From: Solen grandis
Lineage: Eukaryota; Mollusca; Bivalvia; Adapedonta; Solenidae
Direction of reading: 5' to 3'
Assembly (NCBI GenBank): GCA_021229015.1
Contig: CM037778.1
Span: 85,278,322-85,342,321, forward strand
Length of the DNA: 64,000 nucleotides
The first letter of the stretch is position 1, and the number at the start of each line of letters is the position of its first letter. A program made the position numbers and the translations under genes. A model generated the notes under the pieces. It had not been told where the DNA came from, made no database searches, and saw only the letters and a list, made by a program, of their open reading frames with translations. Shown here one piece after another: positions 22,939 through 36,172 of this stretch.

Positions 22939-24270
22939 GACATTTTGTCGTGTTAACTAGCTTGAATCGATTTATTTTATTATATGAGTAAAAATATATT
23001 CTTGCAACAAAATGGAGAGGAAATTTTTTTTTTCGAAATACCTCCAGAGGTTATTAAACCCACCAAACCACTTAATAGAAGCTTCTCCTAGATGTAGAAA
23101 GCTTGTATGGCCGACATTTTGCAATGTATGGCTTTGAAAATGATTCTAAGTGTGATCATGGCTAATTGAATTTCCTTCATGTAACGAATCAAAATGCATA
23201 TATTTTATCCCTATAATCAAATAATTTGGTACGTTTTGCCACTTGGCACTTCCAACAGGATACATTCTAACAAATCAAATCACTTTTATTGGAAATCAAT
23301 GTTGTTTTAACTTAAGGTGATAGTGTACGTTATGGGAATTAGAAAAAAAAGTCATAAAATAAAATCTTTTTTAAGTGTGTAACATGTGGTCAGGATTATA
23401 GTGTCTTTTATATGAATGAAAAGCATATTCATATAAACAAAACACTGAAAAATGATAGTATAAATTGCTTTATAAGAAAAAAACCTCCAAAATAGTGATG
23501 TGTTATATCAGGGATTTTTATGTTTCATGAGAGAGCAGTTTTGTCACAGGAAGGAATATATAATACTTCACTGGCTTGAAACTTTAAATAATCTAAACTA
23601 TCAACATATAATAAATGAATATTAATGCTTTATACATATTTCAAAAATACTGACCTTGTTTACTATGTTAATATCAAATATTTCTTAAATTTTAAAAGGT
23701 AATTGCAACATCAAGAAAATGCTTAGTTGTGGCAAAGAATCTTCAGCAAGATAAATGAAAAGCAATGAGTTTAAACGATACAAATCGTGTTATATGAGAC
23801 TTAATTGCATATGAACTTTATTTAAAAGCAAATAAGAACAGGTTTGACTTTTTGAACATGTTAAATCTCTGATCATGTTAAGGTGTTACATCAAGGAGGC
23901 TTTGTCGTAAACATTTCAGGATTGTCATCTTGCATATACTTGTTTCCTTTAGAATTTTGAAGATACATATACAGTCAGTGAAATTGACATTGTTAGCCGG
24001 ATAAAAATACCACATGTGCCAACAGAAAAAAATGTTGTTTCTTTTGCATGTCAAATGGAAACAGTCTACAAAAAAGTTTGATGATTGCATTTCCTTCACA
24101 ATACCAACTAATAGTTTCCATATGGAAACAACACTGTCGTAAGTTCCGATATCATTCAATCTCTTTTCTTCATCTTACGGCTTTCCTCTGCTATTTTAAT
24201 GAGATTGTATGTTAATAATTTGTCTATCACTGAAATTCATCCAAATTACCATTCTTTAAAATTGTAACTA
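22939..24270. other. AT-rich sequence without recognised gene
   Basis: A 93-codon open frame on - (23878-24159) has no recognised motif. Nothing else stands out. Confidence 0.4.
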
Positions 24271-26260
24271 TCTTTATCATTGTTCTTCAAATCTGCATTT
24301 CAGTTTTCCAGATTTTCACCAAACAACATTTTCCTTTACAACCACCATACTTATTCCCATGTTCAACATTGTGATCAACAGCATCGTAATTTACATAATC
24401 TTTATCCCTTTTTCAACATTGTTACCATCAACAACATTGTCCATCACAACATCTGCATTCCCTCGCTAAATATTTTCACCATAAACATTGTCCGTACAAC
24501 ATTTTTATTCCTTGATAGCATGTGTAGTCATCTAGATATTGTCACCATAATCAATATCTTCCATCATAAGTTTTACCGTTAAAAAGTGTCATCATCATTA
24601 ATATCGGATTCATAATATTCACCCAAATTCAAATTATCATTAGCAATCACACTTACCTGCACAGTAGCTCCATTCCCGTCTTCAACATTATTTATACAAT
24701 CATCGTTGTCCTTCACATACTCTTAATTCCCCTTGTTCAAAATTGCAAGTATTAGTTCATTTGGCCTTCATAATCATTGTAATTACATGTTCAACCACGT
24801 CACTCCCACAATGTCCTTCATAACAACAGTATTCACATGCTTAACTACGTCACTCTCGCAATTGAATTCACATGTTCAACCACGTCACTTCCACAATGTC
24901 CTTCATAACAACAGTATTCACATGCTTAACTACGTCACTCTCACAATTGTATTCACATGTTCAACCACGTCACTCCAACAGTATTCATATGCTTAACTAC
25001 GTATCTCTCACAATTGTATTCACATGTTCAACCACGTCACTCCCACAATGTCCTTCATAACAACAGTATTCACATGCTTAACTACGTCACTCTTACAATT
25101 GTATTCACATGTTCAACCACGTCACTCTTACAATTGTATTCACATGTTCAACCACGTCACTCTTACAATTGTATTCATGTGTTAACCACGTCACTCTTAC
25201 AATTGTCATTCATAACAACAGTATTCACATGTTCAACCACGTTTCTCTTACAATTGTATTCAGGCGTTCAACCACGTCACTCTCACACTTGTCATTCATA
25301 ACAACAATATTCACGTATTCAACCACGTCACTCTTACAATTGCCTTTCATAACAAAAAGTATTCACGTGTTCAACAACATCACTCTCACAATTGTCCTTT
25401 AAACAACACACACATTCAATTTTATTGTATTTATGAGTTCAACTAGTAATTCTGACAACTGTCCTTCATAACAACGATATTCACATGTTCAAACACATCA
25501 CTTTCATCGAGAGCGTCTTCTCTCTAACAGCGTTACTACCCTGTTCAACATGGCCATCACCATTAACACTGCATTTCATAACAGCTGAACTACCTTATTT
25601 ACATTATTACCATCGCTTTTACTATCCCCGGAGTATCAGTTCTTTCCTTTAATTTAATGTCTGCTTTTTAAAATTTAATAATTTTTTCACAGCACTTTTT
25701 TACAGCATCTCTTCCGTCTGTTTAACATGATAGCTTTCATTAGCATTGTCTTTCACAGCACTTAACTGTTAAACATGGTCACCATTAATTATGGCATCTG
25801 CACCCATTTTGTTAGCATCATTACTTTTATTAGCAGTGTCATTTACAGCAATCCTTTATTCAACATGGCCATCACCAAATACAATGTTCCTCACAGTATC
25901 TTCATTTATGTGTTCAATATTGTCATTTTCAATAGTATTGTCTTTCACATCATTGGTCACCGTCAACAACAGTGTTATTCATAATTTCTGCATCCATTTG
26001 TTCAGTGACGTTACCATCATTAACACGACCAAAGACGGTATATATTTCTTCTGCTCATAATTGTCACTTCCTTCATGTTTACCTGTACGACATTATTAAC
26101 CTAATTCTTACTGTCCTCCATAGCAGTCAAATTACCTCTTTAACACTGGCACAACCAATCACCCTGTCTTTCAAGCATCTTCATTTCTCGTTGTCATTCA
26201 CTGCATCTACTCTTCCTTCCTGTTCATTTTCACCATCACTAAATTTGTACTTTAAAGACT
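24270..26260 (+). repeat. Degenerate CAACATT/CATCAAC-rich repeat tract
   Basis: Long stretch of loosely repeated TTCAACATTGTCACCATCAA-like words on both sides of a cleaner 35-bp array. The open frames here are low-complexity and repeat-derived. Confidence 0.6.
24785..25400 (+). repeat. 35-bp minisatellite
   Basis: Units of CACATGTTCAACCACGTCAC + TCTTACAATTGTATT. A longer variant includes TCCTTCATAACAACAGTATT, giving mixed 35- and ~85-bp periodicities. Confidence 0.9.
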
Positions 26261-26448
26261 CTTAATGTCATTCCTAATTTTTTTTTCACTTTGATACATA
26301 ATATACTCTATTACATCAATGTTACTTTCATGATTGTGTGAAAACTGACTTTCATCACATGCTCGTCTCGATAAAGACAGCTTTTTTTCAGTGTGTATTC
26401 ATTTTCAATCGTTGTTATAGATAGTGGGGCTGTTAAGGGCCATATTTT

Positions 26449-26625
26449 GGAATCGTGCACTTTGGGTTAAAAGCATGAAACTTGGCACACATATAGAACA
26501 TCCCCTTCTGATTATATTTAGATATGGATCGAAGTCAGCAGCGCCTTCTGGAGACCGTGGTGGCCATTTTTCATATGTTCTATATGTGTGCCAATTACAC
26601 GCTTTTAACTTTTAAGTGCACGATT
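26449..26625. repeat. Inverted-repeat hairpin (~52-bp arms)
   Basis: The left arm (26449-26501; AATCGTGCACTTTGGG.., GGCACACATATAGAACAT) pairs with the right arm (26575-26625; ATGTTCTATATGTGTGCC.., AAGTGCACGATT) around a ~73-bp loop. The outer and inner halves match almost perfectly and the middle is looser. Possibly a small fold-back element. Confidence 0.85.
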
Positions 26626-28360
26626 TTATGCTTAGACGCACCTACTAAAATATGAATTGTAACTTTTACATTATTGATTCCGTTGGAATTTCTTTGTTTT
26701 TTTTCTTTGGTTATGACACTGTTTAAAATTTTATTCATTTGTTTGATATAAGCAATGCAACGAAGTTATCCAATTTCAATTCATAATCCCTTACATGAAT
26801 CACGGTTTAATTACATTTCTTCATCATATAACAAAAATCTTTCCTTGGTGTAACACTTTTTACAAAGAGCTTGAAAAAGACTAAAACATATCTTTATCAT
26901 AATTATAAAAACAACTAGACTAATTGATTTTTAGCACAAATTTGTTAACAAAATAAACAGATTTTGACATTGAAGACTGATATTTTCCTTCGCATATTAA
27001 AACTTGCTACTAGATGTAACACCTATCTGAAATTATTAATATATCTTGCATGTAAGAAAGTACAAGTAGCTGTTATTGTCCATAGGCATATAAGTTATAT
27101 AACTAAATATCTAGAATTATTTCCATGACGTAGCAAAATCTGTCCCTGATGTAACGATTTAAACAATTACATCACTGACTGTTACAGTAAGGATGTACAT
27201 GTATTTAACATGTTACCATACTTTAAATGCTCAATCTTTGCATGTTATTTTCTTTTATGAAATCATTCACAAATTACTCAACACATTATATGTATAAAAC
27301 ATGTACGCTTTCATGTAGATATTACCGGTGTTCAGACCGTTAGATCATTGATAGGAAATAAAAATACGCTATTACCCATCGACTTAAAAAGTGCCTTCAG
27401 ACACAGCATTTAGCGGCTCCCGCTATGATTGTTTTAAATAATGTTCATCAAAATGCGGCTAGTAGGCTAATCATTGCAATGGGAAGTAACCTTATGCTTT
27501 ATGGACATTGCAACATGTTACAGCTCTGAACTACATTTTGGTGACAACAATCATCATATAAAATATACATAAGATCAGTGAAAATACACAATTTATAAGC
27601 TGTATTATAGGAGAATTATGATTAAAGCCATCAAGGTCATCAAGAAACTTTACATAAATAGTATATCACAAAGATTTATACGTGTAACAAAAAATCACTT
27701 TGGAGACTTTTTTATGCGTTTTTTGACACTTTGATAAATTGTTTAGACAATTTATTCTCTTATCTAGCACACTTTCTTTCTTGAACTAGACAGAACTATA
27801 AGCAATTTACCTGTGATTGAAAAACTCTCTCCATAACTCTTGCAGTCATGAAAAAATTGCCCGGGACAAGATTTTGTTGCAAAAAATATATTTTGACTCG
27901 TACCTTATTATGAAGATGTAAACGTATACATAATTTTAAACATACGAAGCATACTTCGCGCACGCGCGTATGTGTGTAGGGGGTGTGGGTGTAAAGATAA
28001 AACCTGATAAATTGAAGTGCTTGTCAAGTTCCTTGGAGACCAGTCGGTCGATCCAAGGCCGGGATAACCATAGTTGTTCATATGGTACTGGTTGTGCTAA
28101 ATTCAAGCAAACAAACACAAAATGATTTGCAAAATGTTTTAGTTCCGAAATATATTTGAAGACTTTTAAATGGTTTTGTATTACAAAAAGTACTGGTATG
28201 TTAGAGAGGAGACATGGGGGCTTATTTTTTGGGACTCGATTTTTTTTCAGCTACAAAATTCCCCAAAAGTTACTGACCCAGTGCAGGTAAGAGTTGATTC
28301 CAACGCTTTTTCGGGACTGCGTGGTTTCACAATTTTGTAACCGCTTCAGTATTATTTTGA
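26626..28360. other. AT-rich sequence without recognised gene
   Basis: No conserved coding, RNA or repeat signal recognised. Confidence 0.4.
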
Positions 28361-28549
28361 CATGATAACATGCAGAAATGACATCACGTGGTTAGTTCAC
28401 ATATTAGAATGCTATGTAAACAAGTTACGATATAACTGTGGCAAAACATCAGACGGTTTTAGCGACAAAGGATGTGTACGGACAATTCAACCCTGTATTT
28501 TGAGTAGTAATTATATTGTTTGGAGAAAAAAGCGAGTAGCTTGAATAAG

Positions 28550-29045
28550 ATTGCATGACATTTTGACAAGATAACGTATTGCCGTTATCACTCTGATAAG
28601 ACATCATGTAGTTTGACAAGACATGATGCTGTTTTTTGACAAGACAACATGCCGTTTGGACAAGTGGACAAGACAACATGTCGCTTTGACGAAACATCAT
28701 GTCGTTATGGCAAGACACCATGACGTTTCGACAACATGTCGTTTTGACAATACATCATGTCATTAAGACAAAACATCAATATGTTTCGCCAAGACAACAT
28801 GTCTTTTTGACAATACATCATTTCGTTATGACTAGACATCATGTCGTTTGGACAAATTATCATATCGTCTGGGCATGATAACATAACGTTAAAACAAGAC
28901 ATTATGTCGTTTTGCAAGATATTATGACCTTTTGACAAGACAGCATATCTTTTGGACATAACAGCAAATCATTATACAAAACCTTTTTAATTGGAGGTAT
29001 CATGACGTTTTGATAAGACAGTATATCGTTCTGATAAAACAGCAA
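28550..29045 (-). repeat. Degenerate CATGTCG/GACAAGACA minisatellite (left of hAT)
   Basis: About 15 loose copies of a ~33-bp unit such as TTTTGACAAGACATCATGTC. A related tract resumes at about 32945-33180 on the far side of the hAT element, suggesting the transposon landed inside one array. Confidence 0.7.
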
Positions 29046-29598
29046 GCCAGTAAAATTAAACGCACAGCGAGGCACGAAGTGCCGAGAAGGGGAGGGTGTG
29101 GGAGGGGTGTCCCACTAGTGGGGGTCCGGGGGGAAAAATAAGATGTCAAATGGTGAATTCTGGCATGTCCTTGACACGTTTTTTTTCAATTGATCTTGTT
29201 ACTCTTAAAAACTTATTTTCTCAGTGGAAATTTTACAAGGTCCAAACTCTTAGGCCTCTAACATCTTCGAAAATTGTAAAATTGGATACAATAATCGGCT
29301 GAATATCTATTGAATGAATGTTTGGTATGGATACTTCAAGCGCTTAATCCCCTCAGACGTCTTTATTTAATAATATATTTTTTTTTTAAATATGTATTTT
29401 AACTGTTTCGACCTCTCTAATGGTCTCGTCAGGCAGTGATGAGCAATTTGTTTTAAAAAAAAACTCACAGATTTCCCCGCGACAGTTTTCTTTTTGTTGT
29501 TTTTTCTTTTTCTTAATTTTTTTTTTGTATTTTTTAAAACAGTTTTGATCGTGTCCGTTTTTTGCTCGAGATGACAGAACTAGTCGGACAAGCTTATT

Positions 29599-32060
29599 TT
29601 ATTCGTCGTCAGAAGAGCCGTCGTCGCGTTCAGCATTGCAAAAAACAAGTGCAATTCTCCTGTGACCCGAGGCATCAAAGTCATTTAGCACTTGTTCAAT
29701 GTCAATACTTTGGCTGCGATGGATGTGCAATAAAACCAATCCTGTCAGCCGCTGCTCTGTCATGGTGCTGCGGAGTTAGGTTTTCAACCTTCTAAGGCCA
29801 CTGAAAGATCGTTCAGCTGAAGCTGTAGAAACAGGCATCGTCATGAGAACCTTGAGTATTGCGTGCAAATTGGGGAGAAGCTGGTAAGTTGTATCAACAG
29901 CTTCTAACAGCTGTTCGTATACCCCGGCGTGAAATATTCGGTGTCTCCACACCTCCAGCTCTGCGTCAAATGAATTTCCATCAATGAACGGAGCATACTC
30001 ATGCTTTATTTCATCCAGCATCTCTGGGGTATGCTGTGTTATTTTATGTGACAGTAAATACTGCGCTTTCATTCGTGGTAGTGCAATGCACAGCCGGTCT
30101 TCTACTTGAGTGAGAAGGTGGTCCATGAATGGGAGGTACAAATTCAGCCTCCAGTACTCTTCGGCAGCAATGTTGTTAGTCCCCTACCGGTGTTTACACC
30201 GGAGGGGACTAAAGGTTTGCCCTCCGTCCGTCTGTCCGCTCAAATCTGGATCCCGCGATAACTTAATAACTAAGCAAGCTAACTTGATGAAACTTGGTAT
30301 ATGACTAGATGGCAATGTGTAGATTATGCACGTCATTTTATTTTTGTTCTTTGACTAAAATTGTGGTTGCTATGGTAACGGAAATAGTGAAAAAATGGCA
30401 AAAATGGGATCCCGCGATAACTAAGCAAGCTAACTTGATGAAACTTGGTATATGACTAGATGGCAATGTGTAGATTATGCACTTTATTTTATTTTTGTTC
30501 TTCAACTAAAACTGTGGTTGCTATGGTAACGGAAATAGTGAAAATATGGCAAAATGGGATCCCCATAACTAAGCAAGCTAACTTGATGAAACTTGGTATA
30601 TGACTAGATGGCGATGTGTAGATTATGCACTTCATTTTATTTTTGTTCTTCGACTAAAATTGTGGTTGCTATGGTAACGGAAATAGTGAAAATATGGCAA
30701 AAATGGGATTGATTACCATATTGAGTCAAGGTGGAGCCGCTAGGGGACTTTATGTGTTGCATACAACACCAGTTACTTGTTTCTGTAGATCTGCCTAGCA
30801 GCAACCTCGGCAAGAGCGCTGTTGCTGTTCGGCAAGATCGACAGATTTCTGCCAGATTTGTTGAAAATATTCCAGACTACTCTCTTCTCTCGGAGTAGCC
30901 CATGTAGTAAGAGTGCATGTTCTGATGCTTTGACAAGATCACACTTGGGGTCTTGCATAGAATCTGATAGAGGGGTCACAAGATCAAGTTGGCCACTGAC
31001 AACACAGAGAGCAACGACAAAGTCGAAAGACAGAATTGCTTTTTGAAGAGACGACGCAGTGGACATTGTATTGGTGTCCATTCCGACCTGCATATCTGTC
31101 AGTGTCCGAAATGGCAAAAAAGTTTCTGAAGAAAGCAGAAACGCTTTCGGAATGCTAGGACCATCTGGTTGGAAACAGTTTCCGTAGTTTTTCACCATTG
31201 TCACTGTGTTGTCTGTAAATGGCAAGACGTTTCGGTGAACTTGTCAAAAAGAACAAGATATCCCCAACTGTAGTAAACATCGATTGAACATAGGCAACTC
31301 TGCATGCATGGCAAATGGCTAGGTTCAGGCGATGATTACGACAGTGCACGTATTTTGCGTTTGGAAACACCTCGGCAAATCTTGCCTGCACGCCACGGAT
31401 TTTGCCAGACATGTTTCCTGCACCATCGTAACCTTGGCCTACGATAGAATTTGGGTCGAGGTTGTGCTTTCTGATCTCATCAAGCAGAAAACCGTGCAAC
31501 ACCTCACCAGTTGTGCTTTCGGTTGCAGCTAATGACAAGAATTCCTCACGAACGACGTGCAAGCCCGATTTTTTCCGATGAACGCAACGTAGGCAGAATG
31601 CAAATTGTTCTGTGTCGCTTATATCTGCAGATTTATCGGCCAAAATTGTAAAATATTTTGCGTTTTTGCATCGCTGAATAATTGTTTCAGAAATTTTTGT
31701 CCGCAGTGTGATATGAATTTGTTATGAATTTGAGGGCTCATGTACGTAGCATGGCTGGGGGCAGACGCAATATGCTCTTGAAGAACACTATCAGCTTTTG
31801 CGCGGTAGTTGATCAATGCTCGCATGATGCTTTTTTCGTCGGTTTTTCCGCGGAGGTCTATATTCTGGCGACCACAGAGAATTATGGCTTCAATAATTGA
31901 AGTTAATGCCTGTCTGTTTCTATGAACGGCAGCTGACCCAAATTCAACAACATTCTTCTCCTCGTTGCTACATATTCGGACAAAATGGTCGGTCTTTGTT
32001 AATGCGTTCAAGTGATCTCGCGAATTTTGTGACCATCAATGACTTTTTTGCGTTGCCCAA
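29599..32060 (-). pseudogene. hAT transposase (DUF4371 plus C-terminal dimerisation domain), broken
   Basis: Order on -: 32011-31619 has the N-terminal DUF4371 part (IIEAIILCGRQNIDLRG, ATYMSPQIHNKFI). 31643-31155 has the RNase H-like core (MADKSADISDTEQF, GQGYDGAGNMSGKIRGVQA, HCRNHRLNLAI). 31225-30780 continues the insertion domain. After the family B insertion, 30176-29599 gives the hAT C-terminal dimerisation domain (MPVSTASAERSFSGLRRLKT, then LRSTMTEQRLTGLVLLHIHR) ending ..DGSSDDE and TAA at 29599. The frame shifts at about 31630, 31190 and 29785. No zinc-finger N-terminus is visible. It cannot be functional. This family includes the relatives of THAP0/PRKRIR-like and ZMYM-like proteins. 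Confidence 0.85.
30177..30780 (+). mobile_element. Helitron-like element, family B copy 2, inside hAT gene
   Basis: Starts TAGTCCCCTACCGGTG with its palindrome partner CACCGGAGGGGACTA. It has the CCGTCCGTCTGTCCG spacer, three ~150-bp core units, subterminal TAGGGGACTT, the hairpin GTGTTGCATACAACAC and the end ACTTGT. Host T precedes and host T follows. Removing 30177-30780 joins GTTGT to TTCTG, which keeps the hAT frame (..IYRN | NIAAEEYW on -). There is therefore no target duplication. It is half the length of copy 1 because it has fewer core units. Confidence 0.8.
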
Positions 32061-32564
32061 GTCAGTAAGTGGCCAGAATCACGCCCGGTACTCAGTATAA
32101 TATAGAATAGATCTATTATAGGATATTCCAGAATCCAGATCTATGCGAGATCTTAATCTGCTGAAGCTAATTTATAGACGTATTTTTTTCTAATTTGTTC
32201 AATAGATCTATTTAATTTTAAATATTTGAATTAGATGTCGAAGGGCTACTTGACTGAAGGGACTGCGCTGCACGTTTCGCTGGCTATGACGTCAGCAAAA
32301 TTTCATAATTGCAGAACAATGACGTCACTATATAGCTTCCTATGTCGTCATTCATAGTAAGCGATACGTTTTATAGTCTGGTTCCCTGCCTAAATATAAC
32401 TACGATTATTTACCTTTGCGTAGAGTAGCGGAGTAAAGGGGGAGGGAACCCAGACTTTACGTTTTACTGATTCGGTTCAAGGTTTTTTGATTACTCATGT
32501 GTGACAAAATTTAAATCACAGGAAATATCGTTTATTTGTTTTGTTTAAATCGGTTTCTACGCTG

Positions 32565-32760
32565 TTTTCGATAATATTTCAGTCATATCGCGGCGGACAG
32601 TTTGTGCATCTTTCCTGGACAGGCTTAGACCGTCTAAGCGTGTTACCAGTACCGGATGCAAGAAACTGATAACTTGCTTTACGCGCAGTTGATTTTGGTT
32701 AATCACACGCGTTGCAATGCAGTGTATGGGATCAAAGCCATCCACCTGCTGGAATCTTAG
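32565..32760 (-). mobile_element. SINE-like fragment with shared 3' module
   Basis: The 3' module on - reads CGATATGACTGAAATATTATCG, as in other SINEs of this window. The upstream sequence (to about 32760) differs from the SINEs at 5340 and 22613. The head was not recognised. Confidence 0.4.
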
Positions 32761-32944
32761 AGGTAGAAAGAATCCAATTGTAAGATCCCATTAGTCGCCA
32801 GGAAATCTCGAATTGCAAAATTAATTATTCTGTGAACTGGAACGAATATAGCATAGGCCTATATTCGTTCAAGTTCTGAAAAAGATGGTTTGGTCATGAA
32901 ATTTTGTATACGCACGTGCGTATTGGGCGCGACGCCCTTGATAT

Positions 32945-33230
32945 GGTCAAGATACCACGACACTTTGGCAAAGTAACACGCATGTCCGACATGATATCAC
33001 GTTATACGAACGCGATACCACGACAGTTTAACATAATATTATGCATGTCTAACATGATAACACGCAGTTTGAACATAATAACATGCTCATTGGACAAGAT
33101 CACAAATTCATCAGACAAGATATCATATCAAGTTGCCACACTAGTGCAACACTTTGAGAAAATATAATGCAATTTTAACAAGACAGAACATTAAACGAAC
33201 AAAACAACTTGAAATCGCTCAACGCAAGAC
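32945..33230 (-). repeat. Degenerate minisatellite (right of hAT)
   Basis: Loose copies of words such as ACATGATAACACGCAGTTTG and ACAAGATATCATATCAAGTT, similar in style and orientation to 28550-29045. Confidence 0.5.
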
Positions 33231-36024
33231 AGTTACGGCGTTCCATATCTATGGTTAAACAAACTTTGGACCTTGAATGTATTTAGTATAGTACGAAGCT
33301 TACAGATAGCTAGAAACTTGACATTTTGTTAGTACTTGTGTCCTATCGATTTCTTTCAGCTCTACGAAGGCTTACGTCACATGACGTCAAATGGCGTTAA
33401 GGCGCGTTAACAAATATTTAATTAAAAAATATGGTTTTTTAGCACTGCGCGCCTTAGTTTCAGACCGATTTGCATAAATTTTCACTGAAGGTAAAACATA
33501 GCATTTTATTGTAAAAAATAACTTCCGTTTCCGGAAAACCATAAAGGTCAAGGCCACATGTAAATTATCGTTTTTTCTTCGGCCTTAAATATCTCAAAAA
33601 CGATAAATATTCTACTGAGACACTATGCTTATAATTTGTAGTGCTTTGATTTACCTTTCAGATGATATTAAGTTTTTGAAGATCGGGTTGAATCAGTTGA
33701 GTTATTTCAGGAAAACAAAAATGACGTTACCGCAAGTGTATTTAACTGCTTATATCTTAACAAATACGGTATTTAGTAAATTAGTGCATGAACATAATTT
33801 GTAGGAGAATGCCTGACCGTTGATTGTATTGGTGTTTAAAATTTAAAGATTGGGCTAAGATTCATAGAATTATAGGAAGAAAACGAACCAACATGAACAT
33901 GTTTTTGCAGATTTTTTTGCCGTTTCTCGAGGTTTAACCGTCCATATCTAAAATATTTTAAAGATACCTTTTTATTTAAAACGTGTGAAATGGTGGGAAT
34001 TCGAAGACCTTTCTAACTGTATCAAGCTTTTCAAAACTACATAATATAATGAATTTACATAAAAAAATAACAACCAGTTTTAACCGTTTCTTACTTGCAC
34101 TTATGCAGGGTGCCCTAGTTAAGTTTCTTTTTTTTTTCTAGGAACCTATCAGTTTTTGAAAAAAAAACTTGAAAAACATTATTAATAGCTTAATGCAATG
34201 CCGTTTAAATGGTATGTAGACAGTTTTTGCAGGTTTCTTGAGGATTAACTTTCTATATCCCAAAAGCCGTAATAGATAAGTAGAAACATAAATCGAGTAA
34301 AATGTTGGAACTTTGAAGATCTTACTAATGTAATCTATGTTTATGAAAAAGGACATTACATACGTATGTTACAAGGAAAATAAAAAAAACACTTATGTTT
34401 TTATATTTTTAGAAGCTCTAAACTTCCTTAAGAAAAAAATATATGTATAAAAAAAGGAAATATTTATTAGATAGGAAAGGAACCTAGTATACCTATTTTA
34501 CATGTAAAGATGACTAGTGGTAAATAATTCCCTTGTGGGAAACCAATTCTGAAAATCACTCAGATTCATATTAAGGGGGTTCTTGAAGAGTCAGCACCAT
34601 TAAATTATAACATGAAGCAAAGCTATTGAGTCTCTTTTGAATATAATGACTTTCTTTTTTTTAATAACGTCATTTGACGTCATAGATTTCATCTGTTACC
34701 AATATAAGTATGCGCTCTGCAGCTGTCAATTCTGAACGCTTTTTTTCATTTTTAAGATGTACTTCGGGATAAGTAATTTAATCTAATCAGGTTTGATATG
34801 GTTTGCAGACAGAAAGCCATATCATCGTTTGTTCAGAACAAACGAAATCTCGTTATTATTATTATCATACTTATTCATCCAACCTAGTTCAACAGTTAAT
34901 TTAAATATGTTGCCAATGTCTAAGCAACATGAAAATTAAATTGCCTCGACATAACAGTTTAAGTTTTTAGATTCAATCATTTTCAATTTTGAATGACGTC
35001 AAATGTTGTCAGATTTAACATCAGCTTTAAATGTTTGTTTGCGCTCTAGAGCCTTCAATTCTGGTCGGATTATTTTGATATTTTCACAGAATATGTATAT
35101 TAGGATGTAGATGTGCACTTTGACATTCAAATTTCTAAATTCGAAAAGATTTAAATTTCATGGCAATACATAGTTTCGAACTCAGGTCCTGAAAAGAAAA
35201 CAACAACACATGAAATGTTACAATGCCCCCTGATGCGTTAGAAGCATGAAAATTAGACAGCACTTCGACATAGAGATTCACATTCTATTTTCTGAATGAT
35301 TTTCACTTAAGTCACGTGGTGATGACGTCATTAAAAATAAAAGATAGCTCCCGCTCTAGCATAATATATTTTGAGTCAATCTTAATTAAATCTTGTGAAT
35401 TAATAGAGTTAAAATTGATGTGATGCATACTGCAAGAAATATTTCTTTTGTCATGTGGTTATGACGTCATGCATACTAAAGCAAGATTTTTTGAAAAAAT
35501 CATACAAAATCGTCGATTTCACCAATGAACTTTAACATTTCAAAAATGTCGAAATTAAGACGTTCATAAGGTCTTGAAAATTTCATGTAATTGCGTCATC
35601 AAACATGGCAGATATTCATGTTTTTCGGATAAGGTATAATACATGAAAATCTAGCAAATTGAAGAAAGAAAAGAAAGGTGTGGTTGGCTGACCACGACCC
35701 GTATGTTCTTACGCAGGAAAGAGTTACCGTGTTGAATGGTTATTGAGTGAATAAACTGTATTTAAGGACGAATTTGTTTATACTACGGCTAGAAAGTTGA
35801 TACGGATACTTAGAAATCATTAATTTTCGTGGGACACTAATTTTCTTCGATTTCGTAGTGGGTTTTATCCGCGAATATTAATCCCCATGAATACATGTCT
35901 CTTATAATTATAGAGCTAACGTTTTCTAGAACATAGCCACGGAATTCCATTAGGTACATAACGAATGGAATTTAATGTCAATGAAAATTAATTACTTTAC
36001 AGTAAAATATTGCCTTTGTTATTA
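33231..36024. repeat. Mosaic of dispersed family C-like repeats
   Basis: Contains a block (33470-33680) with AAAACGATAAATATTCTACT, recurring at 37360-37580 and inverted at 47930-48170. Another module (about 34690-34760 and 35035-35180) has GCGCTCT..GCCTTCAATTCTGGTCGGAT and GATGTAGATGTGCAC, recurring at 36965-37200 and 42770-43010. TGACGTCA words are scattered through it. No gene was recognised. Confidence 0.6.
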
Positions 36025-36172
36025 CGGCTTTCCACAAACCTGCGGAAAACGTATAGGGTTTGATATGTTTATACTTATTACGGCTTTCCACAAACCTGTG
36101 GGAAACGTATAGGGTTTGTTATTTTTATTATGACTTTCCGCCTCAAGCCGAAAGACCAATTGGGTTTGTTTT
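36025..36172 (+). repeat. Stacked palindromic 5'-end modules
   Basis: Three modules, each TTATTA-C/TGACTTTCC..GGAAA..(T/C)ATAGGGTTTG or CAATTGGGTTTG, are diverged relatives of the family C 5' modules at 20830-20966. The last directly abuts the family A 5' end at 36173. Confidence 0.65.

Larger units (their letters stand above)
29050..32940 (-). mobile_element. hAT DNA transposon, decayed
   Basis: It contains a hAT transposase pseudogene on -. The left end (from about 29060) is GC-rich, CAGCGAGGCACGAAGTGCCG followed by GTGGGGGTCCGGGGGG, a style common next to hAT ends. The right end near 32940 reads, on -, CAAGGGCGTCGCGCCC, which resembles a hAT terminal repeat. The two ends match poorly and no 8-bp target duplication was confirmed, so boundaries are estimates. 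A family B element (30177-30780) and a SINE-like fragment (32565-32760) lie inside. Confidence 0.6.

Noticed and set aside
24733..25402. Overlapping open frames with H-V-Q-P-R-H-S or T-T-S-L repeats
   Set aside because: Direct translation of the 35-bp minisatellite in several frames.
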